Of a DNA stretch of 64,000 nt, positions 61,324 through 64,000 are shown piece after piece. Under the pieces are notes generated by a model. It did not search any database. It was not told the origin of the DNA and saw only the letters and a list, made by a program, of their open reading frames with translations. Positions within the stretch are counted from its first letter, which is position 1. Every line of letters begins with the position of its first letter. The DNA comes from Candidatus Thorarchaeota archaeon (GTDB taxonomy: Archaea; Asgardarchaeota; Thorarchaeia; Thorarchaeales; Thorarchaeaceae). Where the stretch lies: assembly GCA_016840385.1 (NCBI GenBank), contig JAEOSL010000006.1:13240-77239 (forward strand), written 5' to 3'. A program made the translations under genes and the position numbers.

Positions 61324-64000
61324 GTGAGAAAATATCCTATTCTGTTAGTGCTGCTAGCGATTCTAATCGCACAGCCATTGGTAACCGGAAGTATCGGAAA
61401 TCTAGCTGCAGGAAGTAGTATACCTGATAGTGAGGGTGTCTACTCACCTGCAGTTGGATTCAGATTAGATCCTGGTGATCTTACGGATCATGTTCCAATC
61501 ATAATCGATGAGGAAGCTGATTTTGTTTCTCAGGGTTGGCCTGGTACTGGAACATCTGGAGATCCGTATGTGATTGCTGGTCTGAACATCACCTCTTCTA
61601 TTGGATCATCTGGAATTCAGATAATAGACACAACATCATACTTTGTGATTCGCGACTGTTACATAAATCATAACACAGGGATACAAGCTATATGGTTAGG
61701 TAATGCGACTCATGGAACAGTTGAACACAATACGATAATCTCAGATAGTGGCGGAATTTACGTTATCGATTCTAATTCCACGACCATTTCCCATAATGAA
61801 ATCTCAAACTATGGAAGTGGCATGTACGAGTTCAGCATTAATGTACATTTCTCTTGGGATTGTGTAGTTGAACGGAATCTTTGTTATACGGATGATAACA
61901 TGGGGTCCCTCTATCTCGTCTGTCCTAACCTAATCCTGAACTACAACTCGTGGGAGAATGGAAACCCCTCTCGACCCAATGTGATTATTGATTCTAGTAA
62001 TGACACTGTTGCCAATCATAACAGAATCCTGGGTGGCAATGTCGGTTTGACACTACAATCATCCCACAATGTTCAGATTGACAATCTGACAGTTTTCTCT
62101 GATGGTGCTGGCCTCGAAATTGATACATGTCCTTGGTTTGAATTGACTAACAGCCACATTGAGACTCCTGGTGTTGGATTAGAGATGGGCGCAAGTCCAA
62201 ATACTACAATTGCAGACTCGTATTTCAGATCTATATCCGCCCCTAATATTGGTATATTCGTTTCGGATGATCTAACCATGTCTGGAAATACAATTGAGGA
62301 TGGAGTTAGTAGTGGCATATACTTGGATACATGTCATGATAGTGTTCTTGTGGACAATACACTACTGAACTGCGGTTCAGATTCATTTATCCTTGATGGA
62401 TGTGATGATGCCTATGTATCTGGTAATGTGATAGATAGTCCATGTGATTACGGAATCGTTGTAGCGGGTAGTCAAAGAGCAGTTCTTGAATCTAATGAGA
62501 TTAATACTCATTTCGGTGATTATGGTATCTACGTAGTAGGTAGCTTTGATGGAATTGCTACTGGAAACATAATCAATGCTACCCAGTTTGGAATATACTT
62601 CGATAATGTAGGCAATTGGACCTTCACTGACAACACCGTGGATTATGCTGAGATTGGATACTATGGTGACACAACCATTCTGATGTATGGTCGCAATAAT
62701 TATGCAACCCGCATGATGGCTGGTATTCTCTTCGAAGATGTTGATACCGCAGAGTTCACTGGAAATGATTTCTACGAACTTGAAGTGGGTATCGTACTGG
62801 TCATGGCTGCTCATGTGAATGTCTACGATAACACAGTTGATTTCTGCGAATACGGAATATATGTCGAGATGTTCTTCAATCTAACCTGTAGCAGTAATAC
62901 AATCACTAACTTCGATGACAATGGAATAGAAATTGCAGGTGGAAATGTTGGACAGGTCATCGGAAATACGATAACACCGGAAGATGAAGATCCTGATCCT
63001 GAAGTAGGAATTTATTTCGAATCTTGTTATGGTTTCAATGTCACTGATAATGTACTCACAGATTGTGGGATTGTCTTTGATACTGGCGAAGTGCTTGATG
63101 CATACAACCACACTTTCAGTAACAACCTTGTAAATGGGCAATCGATCTATTACAGTGTAAGTGAAGAATCTGCAACAATCAATCCAGTAAGCTACGGTCA
63201 GATAATTTTGGTCAACTGTACTGATATTGATATCACAGGCAAGACATGGGGTTCCGCAACCATACCTATTCAGCTCTACTATTGCGATTACATCAATATT
63301 CCTGATGTTACTACTACGAGCAATATGTACGGAATTCAAGCCTCTTCGTCAGATAATGTGACTATCACGGACATCACATCCAGTGGTGACGAATCTACAG
63401 CTATATATCTAGACACTTGTGCTGACTTCTATATTGAAGGTCTTATCCAAAATGGAGGAGATTATGGAGCTTACATATACAACTCTGACTATGGTACACT
63501 CTATCTATGCACTATAGATCAATCATCAAACGGGATCTATGCACCTAGCACAAATGAACTGGATATAATGAACTGTGACATCACAAATATCGATAACAAT
63601 GGAATCTATGGCACTGGTGACTATGTGAAAGTTCTGGATTGCTACATTTCCAATACAGTTTATGGTGTTCGCGTAGATGGTGGAGATTTCTGGAATATCA
63701 CTAACAACCTAATTGAGTACTGTACACATGGTATCTCCTTGATATCGAGTGCACAAAATGGTATTGCTCACAATAATGAGATTTACAGTAGTGTACATCA
63801 TGGTATCATCCTGAACACTGGCTGTAACAATTGGGAAATCACTAACAATACCATTCTTTGGAGTGGAATGTGGGGTATCCATGCCTATCAGGCAACTGGA
63901 CTCGATGTGTACTACAATACCATTGGTCTTAGTGGAACCGGTAATGCAGACGATACTAACAGCAATACGTGGGATGATACGGTGGACACAGGTAACTGGT
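61324..64000 (+). CDS. Array surface protein B4, parallel beta-helix (runs off the window)
   Basis: The first 892 residues of a family B protein, GTG start behind AAAGGAGG. It begins RKYPILLVLLAILIAQPLV, like B2, then GWPGTGTSGDPYVIAGLNIT and a long beta-helix. The window ends in DDTVDTGNW, the motif that closes the helix in B2, so about 330 residues (three Ig-like units and the anchor) are expected beyond the edge. The array may go on further. Confidence 0.87.
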   Translation, partial: MRKYPILLVLLAILIAQPLVTGSIGNLAAGSSIPDSEGVYSPAVGFRLDPGDLTDHVPIIIDEEADFVSQGWPGTGTSGDPYVIAGLNITSSIGSSGIQIIDTTSYFVIRDCYINHNTGIQAIWLGNATHGTVEHNTIISDSGGIYVIDSNSTTISHNEISNYGSGMYEFSINVHFSWDCVVERNLCYTDDNMGSLYLVCPNLILNYNSWENGNPSRPNVIIDSSNDTVANHNRILGGNVGLTLQSSHNVQIDNLTVFSDGAGLEIDTCPWFELTNSHIETPGVGLEMGASPNTTIADSYFRSISAPNIGIFVSDDLTMSGNTIEDGVSSGIYLDTCHDSVLVDNTLLNCGSDSFILDGCDDAYVSGNVIDSPCDYGIVVAGSQRAVLESNEINTHFGDYGIYVVGSFDGIATGNIINATQFGIYFDNVGNWTFTDNTVDYAEIGYYGDTTILMYGRNNYATRMMAGILFEDVDTAEFTGNDFYELEVGIVLVMAAHVNVYDNTVDFCEYGIYVEMFFNLTCSSNTITNFDDNGIEIAGGNVGQVIGNTITPEDEDPDPEVGIYFESCYGFNVTDNVLTDCGIVFDTGEVLDAYNHTFSNNLVNGQSIYYSVSEESATINPVSYGQIILVNCTDIDITGKTWGSATIPIQLYYCDYINIPDVTTTSNMYGIQASSSDNVTITDITSSGDESTAIYLDTCADFYIEGLIQNGGDYGAYIYNSDYGTLYLCTIDQSSNGIYAPSTNELDIMNCDITNIDNNGIYGTGDYVKVLDCYISNTVYGVRVDGGDFWNITNNLIEYCTHGISLISSAQNGIAHNNEIYSSVHHGIILNTGCNNWEITNNTILWSGMWGIHAYQATGLDVYYNTIGLSGTGNADDTNSNTWDDTVDTGNW

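Larger units (their letters stand above)
52959..64000 (+). repeat. Second four-gene unit of the surface array (A3-B3-A4-B4, partial)
   Basis: Diverged copy of 40850-52937, cut by the window edge inside B4. The A3/B3 junction is nearly identical in bases to the A1/B1 junction. Confidence 0.75.

Noticed and set aside
1..64000. tRNA, rRNA, CRISPR array or insertion sequence
   Set aside because: I looked for cloverleaf-like gene-free segments, regularly spaced short repeats and transposase motifs and saw none; small RNAs without clear structure could be missed.
40850..64000. Array proteins as S-layer proteins
   Set aside because: They are individually membrane-anchored and beta-helical or beta-rich, but nothing in the sequence shows lattice formation, so I do not name them S-layer proteins.

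Overview
The window looks like chromosome from an archaeon, most likely an Asgard archaeon and plausibly of the Thorarchaeota type. Supporting signs are an archaeal S19 ribosomal protein, isopentenyl phosphate kinase (archaeal mevalonate route), a short histone-fold protein, archaeal TATA-like boxes, purine-rich ribosome binding sites with GTG/TTG starts, and very large membrane-anchored surface proteins. One of those surface proteins carries a cytosolic longin/roadblock-like domain, a domain class enriched in Asgard genomes. The lineage is an inference from gene content; no rRNA is present to confirm it.

Layout. (1) 1-7.7 kb: an accessory-looking plus-strand cassette with a membrane-anchored HerA/VirB4-like ATPase, a large coiled-coil/helix-turn-helix/LAGLIDADG-like protein and a charged helical protein. 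(2) 7.7-16.7 kb: housekeeping genes. These are a lone rpsS, a TPR protein, glmM, a polyprenol/dolichol-kinase-like membrane enzyme, isopentenyl phosphate kinase, small membrane proteins, an EtfBA pair with a ferredoxin-fused EtfA, a duplicated remnant of the etfA 3' end, and a histone-fold protein. (3) 16.9-30.1 kb: a winged-helix coiled-coil regulator paired with a partner that shares its C-terminal WKD tail, a flavodoxin plus heterodimeric ABC exporter operon, endonuclease III, a cation/proton antiporter, DinB-like and sugar-isomerase-like genes, and several membrane proteins. (4) 30.2-40.6 kb: a secreted Thr-linker protein, a 1854-residue Ig-like surface receptor, an isoprenylcysteine-methyltransferase-like enzyme, MscL, a winged-helix AlkZ/YcaQ-like protein and membrane proteins.

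(5) 40.85-64.0 kb is the most striking part. It is one tightly packed plus-strand array of alternating surface genes, A1-B1-A2-B2-A3-B3-A4-B4, and it runs off the window. Family A proteins (779-783 aa) have a signal peptide, a beta-rich ectodomain and a C-terminal membrane anchor. Family B proteins (about 1216-1246 aa) have a signal peptide, a long right-handed parallel beta-helix, three small Ig-like repeats and a membrane anchor. A1/B1 resemble A3/B3, and A2/B2 resemble A4/B4, so a four-gene unit of about 12.1 kb was itself duplicated. Gene spacing runs from a 4-base overlap to 21 bases, which suggests one long transcript and paired production of A and B, perhaps as a two-component cell-surface coat or adhesin.

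How genes work together. glmM, the polyprenol kinase-like gene and isopentenyl phosphate kinase could all feed isoprenoid lipid and lipid-linked glycan synthesis, which would suit a cell with many N-glycosylation sequons on its surface proteins. EtfBA with its own Fe-S module points to flavin-based electron transfer. No tRNA, rRNA, CRISPR array or insertion sequence was recognised.
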